From the NCBI GenBank assembly GCA_009103225.1, contig RHPI01000008.1:352856-416855 (forward strand): 64,000 bases of DNA, written 5' to 3'. The notes under the pieces were generated by a model that saw only the letters and a list, made by a program, of their open reading frames with translations, did no database searches and was not told the origin of the DNA. Below, piece by piece: positions 45,282 to 57,820 of this stretch (its first letter is position 1; the number at the start of each line of letters is the position of its first letter). A program made the translations under genes and the position numbers. This DNA comes from Chlorokybus atmophyticus (taxonomy: Eukaryota; Streptophyta; Chlorokybophyceae; Chlorokybales; Chlorokybaceae).

Positions 45282-46394
45282 ATTTCACAAGCCGAGATCT
45301 AAACAATGAGAAGCCCTTAAATATGTATATAGCACAAGATATCATGAATGCAATGCAATGCCGTGCAGTTTTCAATCCTTAAGCATACAAGTTGACCTAA
45401 GACTGTTATATCAAAAGATGATTATCGTATAGGTCGTCGCAAAATGTTTCCCCTGCCAGCCGACAAAATAATAGCAACGGTTGTGCACCTGAGGATACCC
45501 GTTTTTACTGTCGTGGCTCAGTCCACCTGTAATCTCAATACAAAGACCTGAGTATAACGGCCGTCACCATCAGTCGGCGGTCGTCTGCAAAGGGTAAAGG
45601 GACTGACCCTACCTGATTAATACCTGTAAGGTACCCATCAGTTCAGCAAAGGGGACTTGACTAACTGACCGATACCCAACAGTTAGGCACAAGCGACTTT
45701 ACGTCAAAGGTGTTTTGAACTGTCAGGTACCTGTACAGTACCTTATGGTAGCTGACGTTAGTTACTTTACGAAGGTACAAACAGGCACCGTTCATACTGT
45801 GAGAGAGCAACGGCATGTCACAAGCAAAATTGCCATTCAAAAAGATTAACATGAATTAATAACACATGACATGCTGTTGCTATGATATCCTGTGAACTAT
45901 CACTAATACTACTTCTTCTACTACTCCACTACCCTCCACTACCCCTACACCAAGTCATAAAAAAAGGCGCCGCTCCTCTGCTCCTGCGCCGCCGCTCCTC
46001 CTCCGCCTCCGCCGCCTTGTCGCCGCTCTAGCACCTCCGCCTGGCCTGCTCAGCAAGCAGAGCGGTTTGTCTGTTACGCAACACAACGGCATTATACATA
46101 CACACACACAGACAAACAAATTTACCTACTATGCAATTGCCGCCGCAGCCGCCCCCTGGCCCGGCCTGCCCTGGTTGGCCTGCCCTGGTCAGCCTGGTCT
46201 ACTCGGCAAAAAGGGCAGTGTGACGCTTCGCTATTACTCTCAACACAACGGCAATCACACATGTATACAAATGCAAACAGTCTCACCTGCTGTGCCATGG
46301 TCGCCGCCGTCGCCGTCGCCGCCATCGCCGCCACCGCCGCCGAACACCTGCCCAACTTACTTGAAGCTGTTGTGCGTTCGAAGCGCTGCTACTT
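45282..46394. repeat. Repeat-rich intergenic DNA with GCC triplet runs
   Basis: 45490-45790 is made of CCGTC/GGTACC/ACTGACC words like those at 1-670. Impure GCC/CCT triplets occur at 45960-46035 and GCCGCC triplets at 46303-46345. No gene is supported. Confidence 0.5.
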
Positions 46395-46995
46395 GGGCAG
46401 CATCAGCTTTCTAACGCGCAACGGCTTCAATGGTGATATCGTACCATCAAATGGTACGAGTGTGCCTTGGTACCTGTATCCTCATAGATCTATAGTACCA
46501 TCGTAATAGTACCATACGTCCATTTAGTGTTGCAGTTAACTGTTCCGGGCTAATATGTCACTGTCCCACCTCGCCGCCATCGCTCGTCCCTAAGTTAAAA
46601 CTAAGCAGAGACTTGCTTACCAATAAAGGCATGTTGCCGCCGCGGGCTTTATACGGTCGGTGGCCAGCCGCCAGTAAAAGGGGACCGACTGGTATCATCA
46701 ATCGCCATTAGGGGCCTAAGAGGTCACCTAATTGCTATTATAAATAAGTCGCCGCCGCAGGTCGTGTACAATGGGCGGCCGGCCGTCATCATAATTTGCT
46801 TGAAGGTTTGATTACCGGCAAACAATAGTTTAGTATTAAATACGACAGGTGGTCAGCTATTGCAAATTGTCCACATGTATCGCCAATCCACTCAGTCTCT
46901 TTATATCTCAAGTCGTTATGGTCCGTAAGGGTCACGCAGGGTCAGTCCCTCAATCCCTAGTCAGTCATGCCGAAAGATTTGCGACGGTTTTTTAG
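46395..46995. repeat. Diverged dispersed repeat, copy 2
   Basis: Shares, in the same order, the CGCAACGGC start, ATCGTACCAT words, a GTCGCCGCCGC block (46748) and a GTCAGTCCCTCA...TTTGCGACG end with 1-670. Identity is patchy, so the copies are old. Confidence 0.5.
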
Positions 46996-47368
46996 TAGCT
47001 TAGATATATAACATTCAATGAGATTCAAGCACACCTCCACAAGCCAGTGCAAGCTCAAGCAAGAACGGGTGGCAGGGCCAAGAGCAAATTAGCAAGGCTG
47101 AGCAACATATTATTATACATGCATTGTAGCTAAGTGCGTGCGTTTACAGAGGTTGAGGCGGTTGCAGGCAAGGTAGCAAACAAGCAGTAGTAGCAACCAA
47201 CACAACGCCGCAGTTTGCTATGCTATAGCACGCGATATGTAATGGATATGGCATTTTAATTGTACGTTATCATTAACTATAATACCGCAATAGCTTAAAG
47301 CTTGCACACATTTCATCGTGTTGCATATCATATGCAAGACGCACACGTGTATTCAAGCGCATGTCATA

Positions 47369-47444
47369 TGTCACAGCCCACTCGACCAAAAAAAGACTTG
47401 GTGCTTTTATGGTCGATTTGTGGCTAATGTACCTTCCCATTACA
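47369..47444. mobile_element. Solo LTR of the TRIM element
   Basis: 76 bp matching the TRIM LTR with a few changes and a 3-bp loss (GTGGCTAATG for GTGGTAATTAATG). It is flanked by the perfect 5-bp duplication TCATA (47364-47368 and 47445-47449). A single LTR with intact target duplication is the product of LTR-LTR recombination of a second, older insertion. Confidence 0.92.
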
Positions 47445-48861
47445 TCATAGGTACGCACACCTAACATAGTAAACATCTGCGAATGTGATAATGTAAATGA
47501 TCACATTCTATAATCATTCAAACACATTGTTTTACATGGCTGGAGCGCAACATACTGCAACTCATTGCACGACTGTGCGCATCGGATACCGAGGTGATAA
47601 TAATAGCTGAAAACTGCTTCAATAATAGCACACATGATATGGTATAAAAATATCCAGTATCATTAAGATCAACTGTAATTGAACATTGGAGATCAAAAAG
47701 GTCTATTGAATGATGCATTGTATTGCAGTGTATGTTCTCAGTTACGCATGTAGCCTTGATTTACACATATACACCCTTATATAATGCACACCACCATGAT
47801 ATGTATTTGCACACACAACAACATAAGGTGATGAGAAAATTGCATGTGCAAAACACGCATGCATGCATATTTTATATATANNNNNNNNNNNNNNNNNNNN
47901 NNNNNNNNNNNNNNNNNNNNNNNNNNNNNNNNNNNNNNNNNNNNNNNNNNNNNNNNNNNNNNNNNNNNNNNNNNNNNNNNNNNNNNNNNNNNNNNNNNNN
48001 NNNNNNNNNNNNNNNNNNNNNNNNNNNNNNNNNNNNNNNNNNNNNNNNNNNNNNNNNNNNNNNNNNNNNNNNNNNNNNNNNNNNNNNNNNNNNNNNNNNN
48101 NNNNNATATATATATATATATCGAGTTACGAACGCATGGACAAATACCTTCATATAAAATGTCATCATATATGTATATAGTCAGCATATTGCTATTATTT
48201 TTTATGCTTTTTTCTTTCATTTATTGCAATGATATTAATAATATCAAATATGCTTCTACAGGTTTCCATGTCAACTTTAATGTGCCAAACACCAGAAATT
48301 ACAAACCTGTGAAATCAGAATCAACATAGATAAAGGTGGCACGTGTGCGGGGTCCACTCGAACCTGTAGATACATCCAGTCACAGTAGATATCTGTGCTG
48401 GAAACTCAGAGTTCAAGATACAAAGGCGCAATATCTTACTCATATCCCCCACCTCCTCGCTAGCTGTGTCCGTCACACCACCTGCAGCAAGCGGCGGCAA
48501 GGTAAGCCTGCGTTCTGGCTGTGTCGGCCTTTAGTCCAGGCCGTGAGTGACAAAACGTGTGTAACCGGTGTGTGTCGCCCCTCAAAGTATACGCATTGCA
48601 TGCTTGGCCCTGTGCTTCAGCCACAACCGTCGTCCTTACGCTGCCAGCACTGCTCTGCTAGCTTTCAAGCTCAAGCAAAGCTGCTTTTGCGGCTCCACGT
48701 TTTACAAAACATCTACCTCCAGTGCATGTGTGTGATACTGCTAGTTAGCCACCCTGGTTGTCGACACAACAACCCCAGAAAGCCAGTGAACTGCAATACA
48801 CGTCTTGTTTCGTTGAGCCAAAGTTGCATTTTTCCAGGTTGCAGGCTTGTCAGTGTGAGGC
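47445..48861. other. Intergenic with assembly gap
   Basis: Low-complexity AT-rich DNA around the gap at 47881-48105, then ordinary sequence with no supported exon up to the glutaredoxin start. Confidence 0.5.
47881..48105. other. Assembly gap of 225 N in a TA repeat
   Basis: The N run is flanked by TATATATA on both sides, so an unresolved TA microsatellite is the likely cause. Open frames across it are meaningless. Confidence 0.98.
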
Positions 48862-49939
48862 ATGGCTCGGCGGGCGCAGCAGCAGGGGAACAAGAGGCTG
48901 GTTGTGGTGGCGGTGCCGCTGCTGCTGGTTGCGGGCTTCGTATTCCTGGCCATGATGGCGTCGCCGGCGGACTCAACCGCCTCCACTGCGGCCCAGTTTG
49001 TGGAGTCATATATCGCCGACCACCCCATCGCCATGTTCTCCAAGAGCTACTGCCCGTGCGTGATGATGATGATGACGATGCCAGCATGTCGTTCGCCTCC
49101 CATGAGCATGCGTGTTCCAAGTTGTCGCTTCAGACATTGACATAAACTCACTTCAGATCACCTTGCAACGGGCAAGCATTCAGCATTGGCAACTGCAGCT
49201 ATGCTACAGTTGTTACACGTCGCTTGCACTATGTTGCGGAACTGTCTTTCAGCTACTCAGCACTGATCACCACTGCTGAGATTTCATCCTTGTGGTGGTA
49301 ACCACTGAATTTGCTGCAGTTGGGACCGAAAGCATGCCCGCTTATACTAACGTTTTGTGGGCTTTGTAATGGTTTGGCATGTTGACCGTAGAAGCATGCC
49401 AACAACTGCTGCCGCACACTGCTCTGTCAATCCGTACTGTCTCGTTGGGTTCAAGGTCAAATGAGGGTTTTTGCAGGTACTGTCGCCGCACCAAGATGAT
49501 CTTTCAGCAGCTGGGCATTCAACCAGAGGTTGTTGAGCTCGATCTCCGCGGTACGTGTTTCAGTATGTTTGGTGATGTGTGTCACTGCCTGCTTGTAATA
49601 TTTTCTGACCTGCATGTGTGTTCTGAATACGCGCAGATGATGGAGATGACATCCAAAACGCCCTTATGGCCAAGACGCACCGGCGCACGGTGCCTCAAGT
49701 GTTTGTGGACGGCAAGCTCATTGGCGGAGCTGATGGTCAGTGCTGCAGTGTTGCTGTTATTGATGTGTCACACAACTTCAGCGTATCAGCGCATCAGCGT
49801 TGCAGTAGAGTTGTGTTGGTATGATGTGTGTCAATGTGACGTGTCGTGGTTTGGTGCAGACACGTCGGCATTGCATGAGAAGGGTGAACTGAAAGGCATT
49901 CTGGAGTCTGCGCTGGCCAAGACCAGATCTGAATTGTGA
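48862..49939 (+). CDS. CPYC glutaredoxin with N-terminal membrane anchor
   Basis: Four exons (48862-49055, 49477-49550, 49637-49735, 49860-49939) join in frame to 148 residues. Residues 1-12 are basic and 13-33 form a hydrophobic helix ([20 protein letters not shown]), a signal peptide or type II anchor. The thioredoxin fold follows: [20 protein letters not shown], with the CPYC active site split by intron 1, then [17 protein letters not shown], the cis-Pro strand [15 protein letters not shown] and the GG-ADD glutathione motif. It matches plant GRXC3/C4-type dithiol glutaredoxins of the secretory pathway, which reduce disulfides or glutathionylated proteins using glutathione. Secretory location is inferred from the anchor. 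Confidence 0.93.
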
Positions 49940-51123
49940 GCTCCACAGCTAAAGGTGTTGCCCAGGGGGTGCATGTTTACGGTGTCTGCATCAGCTTGCA
50001 TCGTGCGTGCGTGTTGCGCAGCAATACCAGCTGCGCATCCTGTGCTGTTATTGCTGGTTAAGACCCGATGCTTTACGCTTCGTTTGCAAACGGTGAACTT
50101 GTGTGTGCAGTTTATGAGCAGCCTCCATGGCAGGTGGACTGAAGAAGAACTTTAGCAATGCTGTAGCGATGCGCTCATCCGCTGTCATGAAGACAGTCGG
50201 TCGTTGATGCTGTGTGACCCAATTCATAAACAGTCTGTGTACAGTATCGATGTCTATGTAGCCAGTGCGTTTTCCTGTCTTTTCTCTTGTTGACGTCACT
50301 GCACATCATGCTCTGTTGTGTACTATGCTCACGCCACACACCGTCAGGATGGATTCGGCCAGGCAAAGCAGCAAGTGCAAACAACTGTAAGGGGTGCAAA
50401 CCCCATGCTAGCTTGATAAGGAATTCGCAGTGCTCACAGGCTTCCCCCACCAGCAATCAACAATGTGCCATTGTCAGTGGCCAGGAACCATGGTCGGTGT
50501 GATTGCGGCAGCCGAGGGGTGTTGCTATATAGAGCTTCAGTTTTGTAAAATGTGCGGTTGTGAACACCTGTGTGACGACTGTGAAGATGACTGCTACAGA
50601 GTATCGCAGATGTCAAGTATTCAAAAGCATTTTCTTCCGACAGAATGCGGATGAGTTTCAGCTTTACATGACGTTGACTGCCCTACCAACAGAACAGCTT
50701 GTGTGGTTGGAGTAGCACACAAGGCAGTGCCTGTGGCTTGTGCCTGTGTGCTTGCGTGCTTCAAGGGGTTGGGCTGGTAGTGAAGGTAGGTAGGTAGTGA
50801 GCAGGTTGCAGCCCGGTGGTGAATGTAAGTATTTGGTGGTGTGGTTTATTGTTTGTATTGCATGTCTCACACTCTCATGCATGTGTGCATCGCACTTGGT
50901 ATACACTAGACGTCTCGTTGAGCACTTGCAGCAATGTATAACAAATGCCGATATGAGACAGCACAATAACCTGTGCAGCACATAATGCGCGTAAAGTCTC
51001 GTTGTAACTGTCATCCAGAACAATGTTGCAGCAAATGTGCAGGATAGACTTTCAACAGTAGCCGGCACCCAATCGCTTTACTTGTTCGTCAAAAGTGCTT
51101 TTGGTTTGAAGCGGCAGTAAGAC
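49940..51123. other. Convergent intergenic region
   Basis: 3' flanks of the glutaredoxin and metal transporter genes; short frames without domains. Includes a GTAGGTAGGTAG run at about 50785. Confidence 0.5.
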
Positions 51124-54100
51124 TCAATGAGACTGCTCTGCCAATGTGTCGCGGTCTTCAGGGTACTTCCGCCCATTGACTTGCAACACTTCATTCCCAG
51201 GAGACAGTTTGGCGTATATGTGTGCCGAAGACACACCCTCAATGGCCTCCAGCGCCTGCTGCAGCCTTTCTGCGGTGTGCATAGCGTCGCTGCGAGCCAT
51301 AAGCAAAAAACAAAAATGAGAACCTGTTTTCAATGGTTGAAAGGATGTGAAACAAGAAAAGGCCGCTGTAAACTGCGTGCTTTGCATTGCATTAGACAGG
51401 ACTTCAACTCTACTTCACCTCATGTGTTGATCAGAGGGTAATGTGATGTCAGCGCGCACAATGACGCCATGTGCGTCTTTGACTGGGTGAAAGATCACCC
51501 TGGATATGCCGTCTACCTGTTTGTAATAATGTTCAGTAGCAACAGTGCATCCCCATGATGCGCGCCTTCCAAGAAGCACCTCCCTATCAAACTTATAAAA
51601 GAAGCCGGAGGTGTCATCTTACCCGAGGAAAAGCATTCACAGCTCGCGCAATCGTCACCTCCAGAACACCGTACTGCTGGTGACGTCAACAGAGTTGAGA
51701 TCATCATGGGTTGGATCAGTTGCTACTGAATGGTGCTGCGAGACATACCTGCTCACCACCAACACCCGCATTGCTACTATTTGGCTCCAGCAGCTCAATA
51801 GAGCCAGGATCTGGGAAGCGGTGTAGCAGCTGTGAGATTGATTGCACATCCATGAACAACGTGCAGACTTCGAACGCGCACAGGTGTTAAGTTTTTCATA
51901 CTTCAATTGGTACCCATTGCTGTGCGCAGAAGGTGGTCCTCAACAGCTTGCAAGCAAGCTTACCAATATGAACCAGGGCTTCCTGCACTTCTTCATGCTG
52001 TTTACGGATGGCTCGAGACACTGCATGTGCAATGTCATGCGCACCGTTGACGCTAAGCCACGGATGCACCTGCATGTCGTAATGTGACATCTATGAGAAC
52101 TAGCGGGGTGATAAGCAATCTTACGGTCCACCCACTGTCATAAGCTGTGAGACGGCGCTAACCTCGATATGCATATCACACATGAGGTAAGGGCCCATCT
52201 TGCGAGCACGCAGCTTGTGGCAGCCCTGGTAAATGTTCAGCAAGTAAGCACAAACCGTACAAGCGCGTGATCCAATGGCATGCGTGAGTTGCTGTAATCT
52301 CAGCGCTACACATTGACATACATGTCAAGACAGACGTGCAGTGGGGGGAGAAACGTGTGTGACGTGAGAGATCACTCTTGTCATGCAAAGCTTGACATCA
52401 GCACGCAGGCACATGCGGCTGGTGTACCACACCTGGACCCCAGGCACGGAGAGAGCGGTTTGTCGTATAGGAGTGAGCACAGACTCCGGCTGTCCAACAT
52501 CTGCAAGCTCTCTCAGGCTGCACCATCAATGTAACAATTGGACTTCGTCATACTTGTGGGGCCTTGTCGCATGCTACTCAACTTTCACCTTTCATAGCCG
52601 AGTTCAGCGCCGGCTTTGACAATCAGTGCAGACACCGCAATGCCAGCAATGGGGTCCAGCCAAGGGAAGCCAATCATCCAACCAGCTGCTCAAAATCATT
52701 GCATCAATCAATAAACACAAGCGCAGGCCTGAAGCTCATTCCAATAGTGCAACAGCCTCACCGATGCCAACCAGCGCGACCATCGAAGAGACCGAGTCAC
52801 TGCGATGATGCCAGGCGTTTGCCATGAGAAAACTGCTGTTGGAAGACTGCGCAACTCGCCGGGTCACACGGTAAAGCCTGTCAACGCACTGTGAGATAAT
52901 ATGATGCGCATTGCTGTACTGCGAAGACCATCAACAAGCGGCACGTACGCCTCTTTTGTAACAATTGACAGCGCTGCAGCCGCCAAAGCAGCGTTCATGT
53001 GGTTGTGTTGCGGGGGACCACCTTCTGGAGGCCAGTAAAGAACCTTGACAACCGCAAGTGCATGTGAGAGTTATTACTGTACTGTCATGATATACCAGAG
53101 CAAGAAGTCACAACAGACTTATCGCTCTTGCATACACGTGCCTGAAAAGCCTCCCATGCTTCATATGCTATACCCCCAGCAGTTACAATCAGCAGCGTAG
53201 ATATGCCAAGGGTCCCAATCGTCTCAAACCGTCCATGACCTGTGCGCATATGGCGAATATAAAAGCTTCTTGCACCTTCTATACTCCAGGACTGCCTACA
53301 AAGTACAACCGGCCCTGGACAGGTGTGTACCATATGGGTATTCCTTGTCCCGAGGAGCACGCGCTATCCGCAACGTCCATACCGCAACAGCATCGGTCAC
53401 CTAGAGTATAAGACAGCCTGAAGAGAAAGCCACACTGTGTATGCACACTTGCTGCATACACGACAGCCAGTGTGCACGACACCCGCTCCGGGTATAGATG
53501 CATACCAGGTCAGAGATAGAGTGAGCTGCGTCTGCGATGATTGCAGAGCTCCCAGAGAGGTACCCAGCCGTTGCTTTGGCAACAGTCAGGGCCATGTCCG
53601 CCCAGAAGCCCAGCACAGTAACTCTTTCGGCTGCCTCATCCTTGGTCTCCCCTTCTTCCTGAAATGCAAGTAAAGCGACCGTCTGAGCATGAAGTGGCTT
53701 ACAGCCAAGTTAATTCCTAGTTACTGCATACTGTCGAGCAGCGTAACAGCTAAGCTGCTGGACTGCAACAGTTGAGTGCTGTCATGCAGCTCTGACTCAG
53801 GTGTGCATTCCAACAGCAACCCGCGAGCACACAACCAGGACACTTGCACAGCTTCTCAGATCTCTCAGCACACAACAGCTGTGAAGCACTGCCACATACG
53901 AATACTGTTGCAACTAGCTCATATCACAGCGACATGTTCCTGAAGGCACACAAGCTTGAAACTGGCCAGTTGCGCTCGTGCCGAAGCTGCATGCGTGCGC
54001 TATTGCACTTGCAAACAGCTTCTGCTTTGTCGCGATCAAGGCAAGTATAGGTATGCTAAAAGAAACGGCATATACGACACTCAGTACGCACGCAGCCAAC

Positions 54101-54331
54101 CACTTCTAGCTAAACCTGTTTCACGCCGTGACTATGTGCATGATGATGCGCGTGCCCTTTGTGCCCTCTCCACTGCTGCTTCCAGGTGTGGTCAGCGGGT
54201 CCAAGTACAGGCGGCTGCTGCGTGAAGCTGGTGAACTGCTGCTGGTATCGCCAGTGAGTAGCAGCCGCGGAGGCGGCGGCGCTTGAGCAGCGCAGCCGGC
54301 TGTGCAGCCCAAGCAACCGACGCACACTCAT
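51124..54331 (-). CDS. Cation diffusion facilitator (MTP-type Zn/Mn/Fe transporter), likely organellar
   Basis: ATG 54331 opens exon 1 (54331-54116, 72 codons). It has an Arg/Ala/Ser-rich, acid-poor start like a mitochondrial or plastid presequence and ends in a His-rich patch (HKGHAHHHAHSHG). Later exons give the CDF core: LGFWADMALTVAKATAGYLSG and IIADAAHSISDL with the first H-x3-D metal site (about 53530), RIARAPRDKEYPYG, HGRFETIGTLGISTLLI, AALAALSIVTKE, NAWHHRSDSVSSMVALVG with the second H-x3-D site (about 52790), and LDPIAGIAVSALIVKAG. The cytosolic/matrix tail follows (GCHKLRARKMGPYLMCDMHI, VHPWLSVNGAHDIAHAVSR), with an extension to the stop at 51124. Substrate cannot be told from sequence. 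Plant MTPC-like proteins are the nearest relatives I recognise. Confidence 0.9.
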
Positions 54332-55097
54332 CCGATTTGCTCAGCCTGAATCACCCAATCACAGCAGTCTGCAAGGGAACCCAAGCCATGCACTGGCTGA
54401 CAGCTTGCAAGCAGCCTGCCATGCATCCATTCTGAGCTCCAAGTCCAGCATGCAGCATGCAAAGCAACGGGTCAGCAGCGCCGTTACCTACAGACTACCT
54501 GCTTGCCCGAGCTCACACACGTAAAACCCTCACTACGCCAGCTCCTTCCAAGCTAGCTGCCCCTCACCAGGCCGCCCCAAGCCACGCTAGGCCAGGCCAG
54601 GCCAAGCTACGCCCACTCAGTCCGGTGCTTAAATTGGGGATCTCGTGTCTGACCAGGCCTGGAACCCGATCAATTAACTCGCAAGTCCAACCCGTTCGAT
54701 TGCCCAAGCGACGAACCGGTTCCGAAGTCACACCGGCAAAAGCGCAGCAGCGTGACATTTGTTGCGTTGTTTTCATACTGCTTGCAGCAGCTGTTGATTG
54801 AACCAAAGTGTACGCAGCACAGTACATGCTTTGGTTGTGTACCGCCAGCTGGCAGTTGGGCGGGCGGCGAAGCCAGTGGTGAAGGTTGCCGTGTGGCTGT
54901 TTCGCTTGCCTCTTCTCTGTCCTAGGGTTCGCCCATTACCGAGGCATGCTGTTTTTGTTGTGAGCCTTGAGCGTTTGGTAGTTGTGCTGAGTTGCATTGG
55001 ACATCCACACTCCATTGAAGTGGAGTGGTAGGCTTGAGACATCAGCTCGGTAGCTTAGCTTGCCGCCTCGGCCTTCTCCTCCTCCGCCACCGTCGCA
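54332..55097. promoter_or_regulatory. Divergent intergenic region, CDF and phosphomannose isomerase
   Basis: 766 bp between facing-away starts. It includes an AGGCCAGGCCAGGCC run (54587-54603) and no supported exon. Confidence 0.45.
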
Positions 55098-57820
55098 ATG
55101 CTGTCGTTGCTGTGTGCTGCGCAGCGCTACGAGTGGGGTCGCAAGGGTCAGGCCGGTCAGGTCGCCCAGCTGCACGCCGCTAACAGGTGATAGACAGGAC
55201 ATTTGTTGTTGTAGGTCAATGTGCAATGCCAGCATTGCTAGCAATGCCAAAATGTCCCGCATGTTTTAAGCTGCTGTGGTTGACGGACTGCCACTGCTGC
55301 TCAATCTGCCCGACTTTGTGGGCGACACTGTGCAGTGCTTCTGTGCACTTGCAGTTTTTGCACTGAGCTGATTCTGTTGTGCCGAGGAAGCACGCTAGCA
55401 GGCTTTTAGACCCGCATGCCTTGTCACATACAATGCATGCATGTTGGACGATGTTGCGCCTGCCTCATGCGTTGCTACTGCCACCATTGGGCGCGCTGCT
55501 GATATGGTTCTGTAGCAACAAACGTGACAGCAAGCTGCTGCCACTACGCATGCCAACCCTGGATGCATTGGTTACTCAGAATTGTGAGCCTCAACTTGGC
55601 CGTGCTCTGTGTTGCAGCGGTGTGGACATTGATGCTGCTACGCCCTATGCTGAGCTGTGGGCCGGCACGCATCCCAATGGTCCAAGCTTGATTAAAGTGC
55701 AGCAAGAAGGGGCGGAGCAGCTGAGCCTTGCACAGTACGTGCGCGACCATCCGCACAGCCTCGGGCCAGCAGTGCTGCAGCGATGGGGAGCAGGGCTCCC
55801 CTTCCTGCTAAAGGTATACCATCATCAGCCTAGCCGCCTCGCTGTATACATACACAATATACAACATGCGAACACGACATGAAGACAACTCGCTGGCACA
55901 TTATGTGAGCTTGGTTATGTCTGGCATTGAACTTTTGGTTTTCCTTATGCATGCAGTGGCATCAACTGTTATTGTGGTGGGGGGTTGCATAGTCAGCATG
56001 CTCGTTGAGTGCTTGCTACTGCCAGGTTCTCAGTGTAGACAAGGCGCTGAGCATCCAGGCTCACCCCGACCTGGCATTGGCCAAGGAACTGAATGCCGCC
56101 CGCCCTGACATATACCGCGATCCCAACCACAAACCAGAAATGGCCCTTGCGCTTCAGCCATTTGAGGTACCTAGTATGCGGTTTGTGGTTTGACGTTTGC
56201 ACTATACGCATGGACGCCTGCTAGCGTCAGTGCTATTGTACCTGTGCATGTGCAGGCCAGCACATGCACAGGTCCACTAGCATGCGTGTTCACATGGAAC
56301 CTTGCCAGGGTCTCTGTGCATGCATCCATGTCAAAAATGGCTTTCATACAACTTACAGTAACTGTTGCCACCGTTGTGTGATAACACAGGCGCTGTGCGG
56401 CTTCGTCGCGTCGTCAGAGTTGCGCCAGAGGTTGCGCACAGTTCCTGAGCTGCGTGAAGCTGCCGGAGAGGGACCTGCACAGGCTTTCATGGCCGCTACT
56501 GAACGTGGTGACGCTGAGAAACACGCTCTCAAGGCTGTGTTCACAAGCCTCATGACCCAGGTGACCACAAGTCTGTATGGTTGTGCTGCCTGTGCGCACG
56601 GGACTGGACATTTGTATCGACCATGTATCCGTATGAACTTTGTATGTAGGTTGTATCAACAATTTTAGCGTGGGAGTACTTTGCAGGTTTAGGTTGCTGG
56701 CCATGCCAATTGACCAAGTGATGGATCTTTTACAGGAGAAAGAGATTGTGGCAAGAGCACTGGCCAACCTCATTAGTCGCCTTCAAAGAGACGCACAGGT
56801 TGGTTGATAATTTGTCACTGCATTTATCAGTTCTGCTTGTTCAGGCAGGACAGCATGACATGAGTGTACATGCAGGATCGGCCGCTTACAGACGTGGAAC
56901 AGCTTGTTATGCGACTAGATCAGCAGTACCCAGGTGGTGATGTTGGCGTGTTTGCAGCCTACTTTCTCAACCACTTCACTCTCCAACCAGGAGAAGGCGT
57001 GTACCTGGCAGCAAATGAGCCACACGCGTACCTGTCCGGCGAGTGCGCTGAGGTACAACGGGATACTAGCAGCATTGCAAATGCATGCCAACTCAGAGCA
57101 TGTTTCAGACTGTAACAAGAAGGTTGCTATTTCCAGGATGCAGTGATCAGTCTGTTAGACACCAGGCACATGAACGCATCATAACGCAAGCCCCGCAGGT
57201 GATGGCAACCAGCGACAATGTCGTGCGTGCGGGTCTGACACCAAAGTACCGTGATACGGACATACTGTGCGCCATGCTGACATATGAGCAGGTATGTCAT
57301 TGATTCCTTTTCTTCCAAGAATTTATGGCTTTGTACTGTTGGAATGCTTCGTGCACACTGCACACCAACCCACCATCAACCGGGGGAATAATGACAGGGC
57401 ATGCCGGACATCCTGCGTGGTGAGAAGGTGGACGAGCGCACCGTGCGATATAGTCCTGCTTCAGATGAGTTTGAGCTGGATGTAATCAGCGTTGGCGAAG
57501 GTGTCACGCACCAGTTATTGCCATGCGCGGGTAGGCACCGCTGACAGCTTGTGCCTTTACGCATCAGTGCAAGCGGCATAGCACGAACATGCAATGCATT
57601 TGTTGGAATGACTCCTTATGCTTGCACAGGACCATCGCTTCTACTCTTGTACAAAGGCTCGGGCTCAGCAACATGCAAGCTGCAAGACTCATCTGATGTG
57701 CAAACGGGGACGGTGAAGCGAGGGGACGTACTGTTTGTGCCGGCGTACAGCACGCTGACTGTGACTGCTGCAGAGGGACTTCAAGCATTCCGTGCTGGCT
57801 GCAGCAATCGTATTCTATAG
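55098..57820 (+). CDS. Mannose-6-phosphate isomerase, type I
   Basis: Nine exons join exactly in frame to 417 residues: 55098-55186, 55618-55813, 56026-56166, 56390-56560, 56736-56798, 56876-57052, 57199-57291, 57398-57530 and 57630-57820. The enzyme interconverts fructose-6-phosphate and mannose-6-phosphate, feeding GDP-mannose, N-glycans and GPI anchors. Landmarks: [10 protein letters not shown] near the start, [24 protein letters not shown] (zinc-binding Gln and His), [12 protein letters not shown] (zinc Glu), [20 protein letters not shown] (second zinc His), [15 protein letters not shown] with the catalytic Arg region, and a C-terminal cupin [15 protein letters not shown]. All four metal ligands of the family appear present. 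No targeting sequence; cytosolic. Confidence 0.96.

Noticed and set aside
47723-48329. Open frames across the N gap
   Set aside because: The apparent coding stretch is the gap itself.
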